Assembly: GCF_015351395.1 (NCBI RefSeq)
Contig: NZ_JADKPV010000008.1
Span: 17,502 to 81,501 of the forward strand
Source: Savagea serpentis
GTDB lineage: Bacteria > Bacillota > Bacilli > Bacillales_A > Planococcaceae
Direction: 5' to 3'
Length of the DNA: 64,000 bases
Under the pieces are notes generated by a model. The model was not told the origin of the DNA, made no database searches, and saw nothing but the letters and a program-made list of their open reading frames with translations. How positions within the stretch are numbered: position 1 is the first letter of the stretch; each line of letters starts with the position of its first letter. This document shows positions 24,009 to 34,350 of this stretch, in pieces. The position numbers and the translations under genes are program-made.

Positions 24009-25415
24009 CGTCCCACAAAAAGTTTGATGCATTCTCGTTTTTTCTTCTTCTGGTAATCGGTATGCCAATTGCTCTTCTGTATATGCGAAAGGTTCTCGAC
24101 TGAATCGAAGCAAGCGTTCTAACAACGTGCGGTCGTTCGTCAATTCCATCCGTTCAATCGCTTGATCGACGAGATGATTGCGCGGAATAAAAGCAGGATT
24201 CACTTCTTGCATTTTTTGAAGCTCCTGTTCTCTTCCCTCTGTCGTCTGTTTCCATTTCACGTACCAATCTTTCATCTCTTTAGAACACTCTAATTGTAAA
24301 CATTCTTCGTTTTCCACTGTTAAATCACGGAATGTTTCCGTCCAATCGCGCTGTTCACGGCGCATACAGACAAATAATTCATCGAGTAATGCTTCTTCTC
24401 CTTCGTGCAAGGCGAGTTTCTTTCGCATCTCTTCTAGCCAATAATGTTCAAATAAAGAACCGTACGCATTTAATTCACGTTGTGCGATTTCAAGCCCTTC
24501 TTCTCCTTCTCCAAACAAAGGCAATAAGGTTTCGACGAATCTCGCTAAATTCCATCCACCGATTTGAGGTTGGCGACCGTATGCGTATCTTCCTTGCACA
24601 TCAATCGAACTAAATACAGTATCCAGATCGTATTGATTCATAAAAGCACATGGTCCGTAATCGATCGTCTCTCCGCTAATCGTCATATTGTCTGTGTTCA
24701 TTACACCATGAATAAATCCGACTGCTTGCCATTTCGCAATGAGCGCCGCTTGTCGTTTCATCACTTCACGAAATAGTGAAATGTAACGGTTTTCAGCGTT
24801 ATCCACATGTGGATAATGTTTTTGAATCGCATAATCTGCTAAAGCTTTCACGTCTTCACTCGTTCCGTAATGATAAGCATATTGGAACGTTCCGACTCGC
24901 AAATGGCTACTTGCTACTCTGACGACGAGTGCTCCTCGATGAGGGCGTTCGCGCCACACTGTCTCTCCCGTTTCAATGACTGCTAAACTACGTGTTGTGG
25001 AAATGTTTAAATAGAAAAGGGCTTCGCTCATCACATATTCACGCAACATCGGACCGAGTCCTGCTCGTCCATCGCCCCGTCTTGAAAAAGGAGTTTGACC
25101 GCTTCCTTTTAACTGAAGATCCACAACACCGCGTTCTGTTTCAAGCTCTCCTAACAAGATTGCACGACCATCGCCAAGCATCGTTAAATGACCGAACTGA
25201 TGGCCCATATACGCTTGTGCAAGAGGTTCCCAGCAATCATCTAACTGCGCACCACTCAACTTTAAAAGGCCTGTTTCATCGTGCCAATCGGTTAGTTGTA
25301 ATTGTTCAGCGAGCGACTCATTCCACAACACGAAAGAAGGGTCCTTCGCTACACTCGGTAACACATCTTGATAAAACATCCGGGGTAACATACGGTAACT
25401 CGATGTCCACTTCAT
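24006..25415 (-). CDS. selO: Protein adenylyltransferase SelO (YdiU/UPF0061)
   Basis: A 469-residue pseudokinase-fold enzyme that transfers AMP to Ser/Thr/Tyr of target proteins, linked to oxidative stress. The motifs YMGHQFG near residue 90, LQLKGSGQTPFSRRGDGRAGLGP near 130, and the later HGVMNTDNMTISGETIDYGPCAFM near 240 (metal-binding Asn and Asp of the flipped kinase site) are all present. Length is close to normal. AGGAGG lies ten bases before the ATG. An 18-base palindrome made of two DnaA-box sequences is embedded in the coding region at 24799-24816. Confidence 0.93.
   Translation of the reverse strand: MKWTSSYRMLPRMFYQDVLPSVAKDPSFVLWNESLAEQLQLTDWHDETGLLKLSGAQLDDCWEPLAQAYMGHQFGHLTMLGDGRAILLGELETERGVVDLQLKGSGQTPFSRRGDGRAGLGPMLREYVMSEALFYLNISTTRSLAVIETGETVWRERPHRGALVVRVASSHLRVGTFQYAYHYGTSEDVKALADYAIQKHYPHVDNAENRYISLFREVMKRQAALIAKWQAVGFIHGVMNTDNMTISGETIDYGPCAFMNQYDLDTVFSSIDVQGRYAYGRQPQIGGWNLARFVETLLPLFGEGEEGLEIAQRELNAYGSLFEHYWLEEMRKKLALHEGEEALLDELFVCMRREQRDWTETFRDLTVENEECLQLECSKEMKDWYVKWKQTTEGREQELQKMQEVNPAFIPRNHLVDQAIERMELTNDRTLLERLLRFSREPFAYTEEQLAYRLPEEEKTRMHQTFCGT
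24799..24816. repeat. Palindrome of two head-to-head DnaA boxes
   Basis: TTATCCACATGTGGATAA is a perfect 18-base palindrome: one consensus DnaA box on each strand, end to end, inside selO. Confidence 0.6.
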
Positions 25416-25436
25416 CTCTTTAACCTCCTAGGGAAA

Positions 25437-25471
25437 AAAAGACCGTCTCTTTTAGGAGACAGCCTTTCGTT
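25437..25471 (-). terminator. Probable terminator after mqo
   Basis: On the minus strand GGCTGTCTC pairs imperfectly with GAGACGGTC and is followed by a T run. Confidence 0.6.
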
Positions 25472-26953
25472 TTATTTCGTTAATTTTAATGATTTTGATG
25501 TCGCTTCATGCACTTCTTTAAATAACTCTGGGTTTTCAGAAAGTGCGACACCATAGGATGGAATCATTTCTTTAATTTTCGGTTCCCACTCTTGCATTTC
25601 TTCTGGGAAGCAACGGTTCATCACATCAAGCATGACGTGAACGGCTGTTGAAGCACCTGGTGAAGCACCGAGTAATGCCGCAACTGTTCCTGCTTCATCC
25701 GTCACAACTTCCGTACCGAATTGGAGCTTACCTTTTTCTTCAGGTGTATCTTTAATGACTTGGACACGTTGACCCGCAACGATTAATTCCCAATCTTCTT
25801 CTTTCGCATCTGGAATGAATGAACGTAATTCTTCCATACGTTGTTCTTTCGATTGCGCTAATTGTTCGACTAAATATTTCGTCAAGCCCATATTTTTAGC
25901 ACCACATGCAAGCATCGTTACTAAGTTGTTCGGTTTAACAGAGCCGAATAAGTCCATATTCGATCCTGTTTTTAAGAACTTCGGTGAGAAACCTGCGAAC
26001 GGTCCGAATAATAATGACTTTTCTTTATCGATATAGCGTGTGTCTAAGTGTGGAACGGACATCGGAGGCGCACCAACCGCTGCTTTTCCGTACACTTTTG
26101 CATTATGCTTTTCAACGATTTCTGGATTGTTACAAACCATGAAGATTCCGCTAATTGGGAAGCCTCCGATTTGTTTACTTTCCGGAATACCTGTCTTCTG
26201 AAGTAATGGTAAGCTTCCGCCGCCACCACCGATAAAGAGGAATTTCGCTGATTGGAATTTACGAATATTGTTTTTCGTATCTAAAATCTTTAAGTCCCAA
26301 CGACCGTCTGGACGGCGTGTAATATCTTCAACGACGTGATTATATTCAACGTCTACACCTTGCTGCTCAAGATTATCGAACATCATACGTGTCAGTGACC
26401 CAAAGTTAACATCTGTTCCGATATCAATTTTTGTCGCAGCGAGCGGTTCACTTGCTGTACGGTTTTCCATCATCAATGGAAGCCATTCTTTTAATTTTTC
26501 AAGGTCATCCGAAAATTCCATCCCTTTAAAGAGTGGATTTTGAATCATCGTTTCATAACGATTTTTCAAGAAACGGACATTGTCTTCCCCTTGAACATAG
26601 CTAACGTGAGGAAGTGGCATAATAAAATCTTCTGGATTTTTGATAAGACCTTGTTCAACTAAGTAAGACCAAAATTGACGAGACACTTGGAATTGTTCGT
26701 TCACTGAAATAGCTTTGCTCATATCGATTGAACCATCTTCTAATTCCTTCGTGTAGTTCAACTCACATAATGCAGCGTGCCCTGTCCCAGCGTTATTTAA
26801 TTCATGTGAACTTTCTTCTCCTGCAGCGTCTAGCTTCTCAAATACTGTGATGTTCCATTCTGGTGCGAGTTGCTTTAAAAGAGTTCCTAATGTAGCACTC
26901 ATGACACCAGCGCCGATTAAAATAACGTCTGTATTCATCTGTTGATTAGTCAT
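25472..26953 (-). CDS. mqo: Malate:quinone oxidoreductase
   Basis: A 493-residue peripheral membrane flavoprotein that oxidises malate to oxaloacetate and passes electrons to quinone, serving both citric acid cycle and respiratory chain. The N-terminal FAD-binding motif [17 protein letters not shown] starts near residue 9; [21 protein letters not shown] near 45, [18 protein letters not shown] and a late [16 protein letters not shown] are all family-specific. The frame runs 18 codons further upstream, but the ATG at 26953 has AAGGAAGGT and gives the normal length. It appears monocistronic. Confidence 0.96.
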   Translation of the reverse strand: MTNQQMNTDVILIGAGVMSATLGTLLKQLAPEWNITVFEKLDAAGEESSHELNNAGTGHAALCELNYTKELEDGSIDMSKAISVNEQFQVSRQFWSYLVEQGLIKNPEDFIMPLPHVSYVQGEDNVRFLKNRYETMIQNPLFKGMEFSDDLEKLKEWLPLMMENRTASEPLAATKIDIGTDVNFGSLTRMMFDNLEQQGVDVEYNHVVEDITRRPDGRWDLKILDTKNNIRKFQSAKFLFIGGGGGSLPLLQKTGIPESKQIGGFPISGIFMVCNNPEIVEKHNAKVYGKAAVGAPPMSVPHLDTRYIDKEKSLLFGPFAGFSPKFLKTGSNMDLFGSVKPNNLVTMLACGAKNMGLTKYLVEQLAQSKEQRMEELRSFIPDAKEEDWELIVAGQRVQVIKDTPEEKGKLQFGTEVVTDEAGTVAALLGASPGASTAVHVMLDVMNRCFPEEMQEWEPKIKEMIPSYGVALSENPELFKEVHEATSKSLKLTK

Positions 26954-27271
26954 CTTTACCTTCCTTACTTTTTTATCGATACTCAAAAGAATCCGAAAAA
27001 AATGCACATTCCTATTCGCTCACGGGTTCTTCTGGAATTGTATAACCTATCCAATAGTTTAACATATTTCATACAAAGAAGTTACGAGAATGATCAACTT
27101 TTCACAATCAATTATGGCAATATGTTTTAGAATAGTATGGTAAAAATAATCTCAACCTTTTTTTACATCGTTTTATCGCGAGATATGCTTATTTAAACAA
27201 TTTCATTCTTATTTCTCAAAAGTCTAAAATAATAATTGAACCTTTTACATTTCATTAACAAATACTAAGAG
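26954..27271. other. AT-rich intergenic region without a gene
   Basis: Roughly 318 bases between the lipoprotein gene and mqo, both on the minus strand. It must hold the mqo promoter; a TACAAT-type -10 on the minus strand near 27045 is possible but the -35 is poor. No convincing terminator, RNA gene or small coding frame is visible. Confidence 0.5.
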
Positions 27272-27919
27272 TTAATCGATTTTTTTATAAATAGAAACCT
27301 TCGTTTGATCGTCATCTTTATAATAATTGACTGAAATCAATTGGCCTTCTACGTTAATAAAGTCATATTCTAAATGATTATCAGGACCATCATGCTCAAC
27401 ACTTTCTTCATCATTCACTTCAAAAGTCGTGACATCGAACAAAGCATAATCCTCTTCTTCTTTCACTAAATCATATTCGTCATATTGATCACGTTCTGAC
27501 TTTGCAAAATCGCCATTGTCATTGTAATACAATTTTTTGAACGCTTTATAATTCGTTTCGTCAAGGTTTCGTTCACGTAAAATTTGATTGTCTTTAAATT
27601 GATATTGATATTTTCGCGTCACTTCACGATACAACTCTCCCGTATCGCTATAGTAATGACGGTTATAAGACTCATATGTACCATTGCTCTTTAATGTAAT
27701 CGTCTTTGATCCCGTATAATCTTCTAACGGAACCGCTTCGTAATCTTCAAAATAGTTCCCTTCTAACTCTCCTTCTGATACTTTCTCGTACGTGCCATAA
27801 TATTCAACGTATTGCTCCGTCTTTCCGCTACTTCCAACTTTCGTGCCGTTCGAAGACGAACAAGCGCCGAGTAATACACTCATGACGATTGCTAAAATCA
27901 TAAATTGACAATTCTTCAT
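27272..27919 (-). CDS. Putative lipoprotein, unknown function
   Basis: A 215-residue protein with a lipoprotein signal: MKNCQFMILAIVMSVLLGAC, Cys at residue 20 as the lipidation site, then SSSNG. The mature part is rich in Tyr, Glu and Asp, with alternating strands such as GTYESYNRHYYSDTGELYREVTRKYQYQF suggesting a beta-rich fold with periodic Tyr. No known domain is recognised. AAAGGAG lies before the ATG. It stands alone between mqo and rlmH. Confidence 0.8.
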   Translation of the reverse strand: MKNCQFMILAIVMSVLLGACSSSNGTKVGSSGKTEQYVEYYGTYEKVSEGELEGNYFEDYEAVPLEDYTGSKTITLKSNGTYESYNRHYYSDTGELYREVTRKYQYQFKDNQILRERNLDETNYKAFKKLYYNDNGDFAKSERDQYDEYDLVKEEEDYALFDVTTFEVNDEESVEHDGPDNHLEYDFINVEGQLISVNYYKDDDQTKVSIYKKID

Positions 27920-27974
27920 TTAATACACTCCTTTTTTACGAAGTTAATCATAACATACCACGTGCTGATCATTA

Positions 27975-28454
27975 TTATTTATGATACGGTTCTCCGTTCA
28001 TGATGCGGAACGCGCGGTAGATTTGTTCGACTAAAATGAGGCGCATGAGTTGGTGAGGGAATGTCATTTTGGAGAAGCTGAGCTTTGCGTCTGCTCGCTT
28101 TAATACGTCTTCGTGTATGCCGAGGGATCCTCCGATAATAAACGTAATTTTACTATTGCCATACGTCATGAGTGATTCGATTTCAGAAGAGAGTTGTTCG
28201 CTCGTCCACATCTTTCCTTGCAAGTCGAGCGCGATGACGTATTCTTGTGCACCGATTTTCGCTAAAATGCGCTCTCCTTCTTTTTTCTTCACTAATTCCA
28301 TTTCACTTTCACTCAATTGTTCTGGCGCTTTTTCATCGGGTACTTCAATCATTTTCATCTTCGTATATGCCTGCAGTCTTTTTTCAAATTCAGCGATTCC
28401 TAACTTCAAATACTTTTCTTTTAACTTTCCGACTGAGATGATTGTCATTTGCAT
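27975..28454 (-). CDS. rlmH: 23S rRNA (pseudouridine1915-N3)-methyltransferase
   Basis: A 159-residue SPOUT-class methyltransferase that methylates pseudouridine 1915 of helix 69 on the assembled 70S ribosome. [18 protein letters not shown] near residue 102 and the C-terminal [26 protein letters not shown]...GEPYHK are diagnostic, and length equals the Bacillus protein. The ATG at 28454 follows GTGGAGG; the frame extends upstream but would include this site. It is the gene called yydA in older B. subtilis annotation and is preceded, as there, by a cluster of DnaA boxes. Confidence 0.96.
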   Translation of the reverse strand: MQMTIISVGKLKEKYLKLGIAEFEKRLQAYTKMKMIEVPDEKAPEQLSESEMELVKKKEGERILAKIGAQEYVIALDLQGKMWTSEQLSSEIESLMTYGNSKITFIIGGSLGIHEDVLKRADAKLSFSKMTFPHQLMRLILVEQIYRAFRIMNGEPYHK

Positions 28455-28471
28455 AATGTTTTTTCCTCCAC

Positions 28472-28771
28472 TTATCCACAAGTTATCTACATATTGTGGA
28501 TGAATGTATGTTCGCCACTATATGTATGGGTTTTGTAAATGTCTTTAATATTGTGGATAACTTTTTCATTTTTTGAAAATTACTTTCTTTATTCCTTTTC
28601 CATTTTATCGATTCAAGCAAGACATATCAAGCTGTACAACGATTTTAAATCATCTGATAATTCATCTTATTAATTATCCACAATTCGCTTGAGTTATCCA
28701 CATTTACTTTCTTTCCAACAAAAAAACATCGTTTTGTAAATTTTCATTACAAAACGATGTACTGTGGATAA
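28472..28771. promoter_or_regulatory. DnaA-box cluster between walJ and rlmH
   Basis: Five perfect TTATCCACA boxes in 300 bases: 28472-28480 (+), 28552-28560 (-), 28674-28682 (+), 28694-28702 (+) and 28763-28771 (-), plus one-mismatch copies TTATCTACA at 28483-28491 and TGTGGATGA at 28495-28503. The gene-free stretch is about 320 bases. In B. subtilis a DnaA-box cluster upstream of yydA (rlmH) is one of the known origin-distal DnaA binding regions, so this is probably a conserved DnaA titration or regulatory site. Confidence 0.8.
28720..28760 (-). terminator. Terminator of the wal operon
   Basis: ACATCGTTTTGTAA and TTACAAAACGATGT (28726-28739 and 28747-28760) form a 14-pair stem; on the minus strand it is followed by seven T. 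Confidence 0.9.
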
Positions 28772-28775
28772 CTCT

Positions 28776-29564
28776 TTATACATTCATTAATTTTGTCGGA
28801 ATATCCGGATCCGTATCAAATAATTGTACTTGATGATCGACGGGGACATCAAAAGACTGCAATATTTGAGATACGGTCATGCGAGCTAATTCTTTCATAT
28901 TATTATCTTTACTTAAATGCGCTAAAAAGATTTTCGTTTCTTTATCTCCGATGACATCGCTCATCGCCACTGCTGCATCTTCATTTGATACGTGGCCGAC
29001 ATCGCTTAAAATTCGATGTTTCACTGACCACGGGTAGCGACACATTTGCAACATACCGACATCATGATTCGATTCAAAGACGAATGCGTCCGCTGCTTGA
29101 ATAATGCCTTTCATACGGTCGCTCACATAACCTGTATCCGTAATGATAGCGAGTTTCCGATCATTCGCATGCATCGCATAAAACATCGGGTCTGCGGCGT
29201 CATGGGAGACGCCAAATGATTCAATTTGAAGCCCTCCGAATGATTCGACGCTTTCCATTTTGAAATTGTATTGTAAATCTGACGGGACTTGCCCGATTGA
29301 TTTACTCATCGCAGCCCACGTCTTTTCATTCGCATAAATCGGTAATTTATGTTTACGTGCGAGCACACCGACTCCTTTAATATGGTCGCTATGTTCATGC
29401 GTCACAAAGACCGCTTCTACATCTTCAATAGAGCGACCGATTGCGGTGAGTTGTTCTGTCATTCGTTTGGCGCTAAGTCCAGCATCGATTAAATAACCTT
29501 TGCCTTCATGTTCGACATAGAGCGAATTTCCAGTACTCCCACTCGCTAACACACTAAACTGCAT
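28776..29564 (-). CDS. walJ: WalJ/YycJ metallo-beta-lactamase-fold hydrolase
   Basis: A 262-residue MBL-fold protein, last gene of the wal operon. The metal-binding motif [10 protein letters not shown] near residue 55, ITDTGY near 138 and SNHD near 165 are visible. YycJ proteins are related to 5'-to-3' exonucleases and link DNA replication with cell-wall control. It follows walI by four bases. No htrC protease gene follows, unlike in B. subtilis. Confidence 0.94.
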   Translation of the reverse strand: MQFSVLASGSTGNSLYVEHEGKGYLIDAGLSAKRMTEQLTAIGRSIEDVEAVFVTHEHSDHIKGVGVLARKHKLPIYANEKTWAAMSKSIGQVPSDLQYNFKMESVESFGGLQIESFGVSHDAADPMFYAMHANDRKLAIITDTGYVSDRMKGIIQAADAFVFESNHDVGMLQMCRYPWSVKHRILSDVGHVSNEDAAVAMSDVIGDKETKIFLAHLSKDNNMKELARMTVSQILQSFDVPVDHQVQLFDTDPDIPTKLMNV

Positions 29565-29568
29565 TTCG

Positions 29569-30378
29569 TCACTCCTCTATTAATTTTTCTTGCTTTAAGT
29601 CGACAACTTTTCCTTCAATGGCATTGACGAAATAATTTTCAATCACTCCATCTTCGAGCTCTACTTCAACTTGCCAAGTCGGCGCAAACACTTGATTTTC
29701 CGTAAACTGAACAAGCGTCGAATAGCCTAATTTCACTTGTTTTATTGTGGAGTTTGGACGAAGTTGACCTCTCGTCGATAAAGAACTAATCGCTTCAAAA
29801 GGCGTCACTAAATCTTTTTTACGATTAAAACTAACGAATGCATCGAGCATGCGTTGTTCATAACGGTACACTTCACCATCTCGATTGTAATACAATTTTA
29901 ATTGGGCACTCGGGCTGTAATAAATCGGTTCATCAAACACTTGTTGAAATAATAGAATGGTATGATTCTCCTCATCTACTTCCCAAACGGTATATTGTTC
30001 TCCCCAATATACATACTTCTCCAAAAACTCTTCTACTTGGTGAAGTTTTCCTGCTGCATTAAAAATAGCATATGGCTTTTCCAATGAAGAACGCAATGTC
30101 GTGTCCTCTTGAATCGTTGGCGTTTGGCCTTTTAATTGTGAGGTAATCTCTTCCGTGAACTTCACGATGTTGGCAGATATATAGGAAGAATCAAACTCCC
30201 CTTGAGGCAAGGCATCATACGTAATATTATCAAGTTTTAATGTTTCTGCGACAGAAACCGAGCCAAGCACTTCGACATTTTTCACTTGATCTTGTTGATT
30301 GACATACAAAGAATACAAAAAGATATTCACGATGGAAAAGACGATAATAAAAATAGTTTTCGTTTTACCCCAATCCAT
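29569..30378 (-). CDS. walI: WalI/YycI, regulator of WalK
   Basis: A 269-residue protein with one N-terminal transmembrane helix ([20 protein letters not shown]) and an extracytoplasmic YycI domain. With WalH it forms a membrane complex that restrains the WalK kinase. It overlaps walH by 14 bases, typical of translational coupling in this operon. Confidence 0.93.
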   Translation of the reverse strand: MDWGKTKTIFIIVFSIVNIFLYSLYVNQQDQVKNVEVLGSVSVAETLKLDNITYDALPQGEFDSSYISANIVKFTEEITSQLKGQTPTIQEDTTLRSSLEKPYAIFNAAGKLHQVEEFLEKYVYWGEQYTVWEVDEENHTILLFQQVFDEPIYYSPSAQLKLYYNRDGEVYRYEQRMLDAFVSFNRKKDLVTPFEAISSLSTRGQLRPNSTIKQVKLGYSTLVQFTENQVFAPTWQVEVELEDGVIENYFVNAIEGKVVDLKQEKLIEE

Positions 30379-31687
30379 AACGTGCCACTCCTGTCTCTTC
30401 TAAATCATAGTGATGCCAAACACCATTTACACTGTAAAACCAAGCAGGAATTAACTTAAAGAGACGATTATCAAAGTCTGGTTGCATAATATATCCGACA
30501 ATCACATCCTCGATCGTTTCTAAATTTACAGAAGGATTACGTTTCATATGTTCAATCACTTCCACTCCTGATGGCAAAGTAATTAAGTTCCGTTCGATTA
30601 ACAATGTCGCATCAAATGTATAGTAAGGACGGGTATAACGGAATACACGGCCGTCTCCATACTGTTGCACAATTTCTGTCGATACTTTCGTTTCACTATG
30701 AACAGGTAAACCTTCAACGAATAATTTAAAACGAGTATAGCGCGTAATGGGATTCATGTACACGTAACGATAATCATCCGTCCATCCTCCATGCTCATTA
30801 ATGAAATCGATTGATTGATACAACAATTCGGACGGAATCGAAATTTCATTACTTTCCGCAGAAGGATATACATAATTTAATTGTTTCGTCTGCATATCGA
30901 TGGTCATCAAAGCATGATTGTCCGCATATTCTTCCTGAACGGTTCCAATTTGACTTCGGCGTACCGCATTCGGATCAGAAAATAAAGCATCGCGGAAGCG
31001 TGTCGGTGTAATTTCTTCTTGATAATACATATTTTGATTGATTGTAAGTTTATTTTGTGGAATCGCTAAATACGCAATCGTATTTCCTAATACTTTTTCA
31101 TATACGTCTAGCTCATTTGCCCATGTTAAAAAGAAGTCTTCTGTTCGTTTTAATTGAGGCACGCTCACTGTAGAAGTGTAATAATATTCATGTTTCCGAT
31201 TAATGAAGTGCATTTCTATTTGATCGGCTAGTCTCGTCACGACAAGCCGATCAAACGTGCCTTCTGGTATATTTCCATCTTGAACAGGAATAACATTTTC
31301 AAAAATACGGAAAGGAACTTCACCAAAATAATATAATAAAAGCGATTGGTCTGCATTCATTAATTCATCGACTCGCTCTTTCGTAAACTGTTCACGCTCT
31401 AACGTTAAATCTCGAATCGACCAATCTTTCATCTCTTCAAACAATTCGTTTAGGCGCACTTCTTCATGAGTTCCACGCAATACGTCATTGCGATAAATGG
31501 CTTTATACGGCGTAATTAATTGTTCCACTTTTTTCTTCTCAGCAATGGAAATATCAATCGTCTTCGCAGAATCAAGCGTTTCATGGTTCGGTGTATATGT
31601 CCAAATTGTAAAAGTAAGTGCTACGCTGATCATAACTAAAACGAACAGTAAGACCGATTTAATTGTCTCAATATATTTCAATCCCAT
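30365..31687 (-). CDS. walH: WalH/YycH, regulator of WalK
   Basis: A 440-residue protein with one N-terminal membrane helix (SVLLFVLVMISVALTFTIW) and a long extracellular YycH region. It works with WalI to modulate WalK. Its start overlaps the end of walK by 10 bases and its end overlaps walI, so the whole operon is tightly packed. Confidence 0.93.
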   Translation of the reverse strand: MGLKYIETIKSVLLFVLVMISVALTFTIWTYTPNHETLDSAKTIDISIAEKKKVEQLITPYKAIYRNDVLRGTHEEVRLNELFEEMKDWSIRDLTLEREQFTKERVDELMNADQSLLLYYFGEVPFRIFENVIPVQDGNIPEGTFDRLVVTRLADQIEMHFINRKHEYYYTSTVSVPQLKRTEDFFLTWANELDVYEKVLGNTIAYLAIPQNKLTINQNMYYQEEITPTRFRDALFSDPNAVRRSQIGTVQEEYADNHALMTIDMQTKQLNYVYPSAESNEISIPSELLYQSIDFINEHGGWTDDYRYVYMNPITRYTRFKLFVEGLPVHSETKVSTEIVQQYGDGRVFRYTRPYYTFDATLLIERNLITLPSGVEVIEHMKRNPSVNLETIEDVIVGYIMQPDFDNRLFKLIPAWFYSVNGVWHHYDLEETGVARYGLG

Positions 31688-33498
31688 TCACCGTCCTCAT
31701 GTTGCTCCAAAGGTAATGTGAAAAATATTGTCGTCCCTTTGCCTTCTTCGCTTTCTGCCCAGATCGTACCACCATGCGCTTGAATCATTTCTTTCGCAAT
31801 CGCTAAACCAAGACCCGTTCCACCCATCGCGCGCGAACGTGCACGATCTGCTCGGTAAAAGCGGTCAAAGATACGTTTTACCATATCTTGCGGAATCCCC
31901 ATTCCTTCATCTGCTATCGATACGAGTATATCATCCTCGGCTTTTTCAATGCCGAAACGAACTGTACCCCCATCTGGTGAGTATTTTAAAGCATTAGAAA
32001 TAATATTATCAATCACTTGTGTCATTTTATCTGGATCAATTTCTACAAATAGTGATTCATCTGCAAACTGACGTTGGAACTGAACACTTTGAGACTTTGA
32101 AAATTCAAAACGCTCGATAATCGCACTGAAAAACTTATTAAAATCAACAAACTCTCGATTCAATTCGTATTCTTCACTATCCATGCGAGACAATTTTAAA
32201 AGATCATTGACGAGACGAATCATTCGTTCCGTCTCCGTTTGCGTCACATGTAAAAATTTCGGAGCGATTTCTTCATTTTGCCATGCGCCTTCTGCAAGCG
32301 CGTCTAAATAGCTACGCATTGTCGTCAACGGCGTACGTAACTCATGAGAGACATTCGAAACGAATTCTCGACGCTCCATATCAATTTTTTCTTGTTCAGT
32401 ATTGTCATGCATGACCGCAATCAATCCTGTAACATAACCCGTTTCTCTTTGCGTGACTGAAAACGCTGCACGCAAAATGTACGGTTCTTCTTCCGTACTG
32501 AAATCGAGAGATAATGACTCTTTCAAATCGATTAAATCTTCAAATGTGTATTCTTTTTCTAAACTGAGCACACTTGTAATCGGACGGTTCAATACGAGCT
32601 CTCGAGTCGTGCGCAACATATCCAAAGCTGAATCATTAATTAAACTGACTCGGCCTTTACGGTCTGTCGCAATGACACCATCGGTCATATTCGATAAGAC
32701 AGAGGCTAATTTACGCCGTTCACTTTCCGTTGTCGATTGAGACTCTTGTAACTGGTTAGTTAAATGGTTAAAAGCGATCGCTAATTGTCCCATCTCATCA
32801 TTTCCATACACTTTTACTTTGCGGGAGAAATTACCTTTTGCCATCGCTTGCGCTTGCTTTCGCATATCTGAAATCGGGCGTGTAATGGTGCGCGCAATAA
32901 ATATTCCAATAATGAGTGTAATCGATAATGAAACAGCTGCCCCTACTGCTAAAATCCGGTTGATTTCATCGATTTGTTTATATACCTTTTCAATATTGGA
33001 CTCGACATATAAAGAACCGATCACTTCATCCCCTACAACAATTTGTCGGGTTTGGACGAGCACACGTTTTCCAAGAGTCGGATCAAGCACAATTTTAGAA
33101 GGTGTTTCAGACGTAATCGAACGTTTCAATGTGTCATCAGTCGAACGTTGACCGACGATGGATTGATTGTCTAAAGCGGACGTTGCAACAATCCGGTATT
33201 TTGAATCAATAACGCGTATTTCATTCATATCTTCTGACGTAAAACTCGAAAGAACGACCCGCAAGCTTTGTTCTAACGTTGGGTCGTTTTCTGTTCGTTC
33301 TCGGAGCATTTCCTCCCGAACACTAAATTCAATTAAGTTCACTCGATCTTCAATTGAAGTCGTAAAATTACGTTTCAGCGTCTGTTCTAATTCTTTTGCA
33401 AAGTATAAACCGATAATTTGCAAAGCGATTAAAATGAGCAAAATGTAAATTAAAACAAACTTCACATGAATCGAGCGGAAAAATGTCACTTTGCGCAT
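31678..33498 (-). CDS. walK: WalK/YycG cell-wall sensor histidine kinase
   Basis: A 606-residue membrane kinase. Order: transmembrane helix (residues 10-30), an extracytoplasmic Cache-like sensor (about 35-180), a second helix near 185-205, HAMP (205-257), PAS (260-365), HisKA with the H-box VSHELRTPLTTMRSYL near residue 383, and HATPase_c ending with DRFYRADRARSRAMGGTGLG. WalK senses peptidoglycan and, with WalR, drives autolysin genes; it is usually essential in Bacillales. The gene starts three bases after walR. Confidence 0.97.
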   Translation of the reverse strand: MRKVTFFRSIHVKFVLIYILLILIALQIIGLYFAKELEQTLKRNFTTSIEDRVNLIEFSVREEMLRERTENDPTLEQSLRVVLSSFTSEDMNEIRVIDSKYRIVATSALDNQSIVGQRSTDDTLKRSITSETPSKIVLDPTLGKRVLVQTRQIVVGDEVIGSLYVESNIEKVYKQIDEINRILAVGAAVSLSITLIIGIFIARTITRPISDMRKQAQAMAKGNFSRKVKVYGNDEMGQLAIAFNHLTNQLQESQSTTESERRKLASVLSNMTDGVIATDRKGRVSLINDSALDMLRTTRELVLNRPITSVLSLEKEYTFEDLIDLKESLSLDFSTEEEPYILRAAFSVTQRETGYVTGLIAVMHDNTEQEKIDMERREFVSNVSHELRTPLTTMRSYLDALAEGAWQNEEIAPKFLHVTQTETERMIRLVNDLLKLSRMDSEEYELNREFVDFNKFFSAIIERFEFSKSQSVQFQRQFADESLFVEIDPDKMTQVIDNIISNALKYSPDGGTVRFGIEKAEDDILVSIADEGMGIPQDMVKRIFDRFYRADRARSRAMGGTGLGLAIAKEMIQAHGGTIWAESEEGKGTTIFFTLPLEQHEDGEWD

Positions 33499-33501
33499 GT
33501 T

Positions 33502-34212
33502 TTACTCCTGTTCTGGATCGCGTAAGTAATAACCTACTCCTCGACGTGTCACAATCCACGTCGGATGACTTGGTGTATCTTCAATTTTTTCTCTCAAACG
33601 ACGAATCGTTACGTCCACTGTCCGCACATCTCCAAAGTAATCATATCCCCACACGGTCTGCAATAAATGTTCACGCGTCAATACTTGGCCGATTTGTTTC
33701 GCTAAATAATAAAGCAATTCAAATTCACGATGTGTTAATTCGATTGTTTCTCCACGCTTCATTACTGTATAAGCATCTGGCTGAATTGTTAAAGCACCGA
33801 CTACAATTTCATTCGTTTCTTCCTCAACTTCTTCTGTTTCAGCTTTCATTTGACGACGTAAATTCGCCTTTACACGGGCAATCAGTTCGCGCGTTCCAAA
33901 AGGCTTTGTTACATAATCGTCCGCTCCAAGTTCCAAACCTAGTACTTTATCAATCTCAGAGTCTTTCGCTGTTAACATAATGATTGGAAAATCATGCGTT
34001 TTACGTACTTCGCGACAAACTTCCATCCCATCTCGCTTAGGTAACATAATATCTAGCAACATAATATCTGGTTGAACTTCTTCCACTTTTTGTAGTGCCT
34101 CTTCACCATCATATGCACAAAACACTTGAAACCCTTCTTTTTTTAAATTGAACTCTAATATATCTGCGATTGGCTTTTCGTCATCGACGACCAATATTTT
34201 TTTATCTTGCAT
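33502..34212 (-). CDS. walR: WalR/YycF response regulator
   Basis: A 236-residue OmpR-family regulator. The receiver domain (residues 4-115) has the phosphoacceptor in [15 protein letters not shown] near residue 53; the winged-helix effector domain (about 135-230) includes [13 protein letters not shown] and [14 protein letters not shown]. WalR binds TGTWAH-N5-TGTWAH boxes and activates cell-wall hydrolase genes. A GAAAGGAAAT site precedes the ATG. It heads the walRKHIJ operon, which its own promoter and the upstream M23 terminator set apart. Confidence 0.97.
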   Translation of the reverse strand: MQDKKILVVDDEKPIADILEFNLKKEGFQVFCAYDGEEALQKVEEVQPDIMLLDIMLPKRDGMEVCREVRKTHDFPIIMLTAKDSEIDKVLGLELGADDYVTKPFGTRELIARVKANLRRQMKAETEEVEEETNEIVVGALTIQPDAYTVMKRGETIELTHREFELLYYLAKQIGQVLTREHLLQTVWGYDYFGDVRTVDVTIRRLREKIEDTPSHPTWIVTRRGVGYYLRDPEQE

Positions 34213-34292
34213 TGTATTATTTCCTTTCTTCGATAACTGTTCTATCTTTTCACTTTATCACTTTTTGACATATTTCGCACGAGAACGCCTTT

Positions 34293-34308
34293 TATTTTCT
34301 GGGAAATA
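34293..34308. promoter_or_regulatory. Weak candidate Noc-binding site
   Basis: TATTTTCTGGGAAATA differs at two of sixteen positions from the B. subtilis Noc site TATTTCCCGGGAAATA. It is in the walR upstream region. A single degenerate copy is weak evidence. Confidence 0.2.
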
Positions 34309-34344
34309 AAAAGAGAATAAGATGATATCATCACCTCATTCTCT
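34309..34344 (-). terminator. Terminator after the M23 peptidase gene
   Basis: On the minus strand GAGAATGAGGTGAT pairs with ATCATCTTATTCTC, followed by TTTTTATTT. Confidence 0.8.
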
Positions 34345-34350
34345 CAATTT

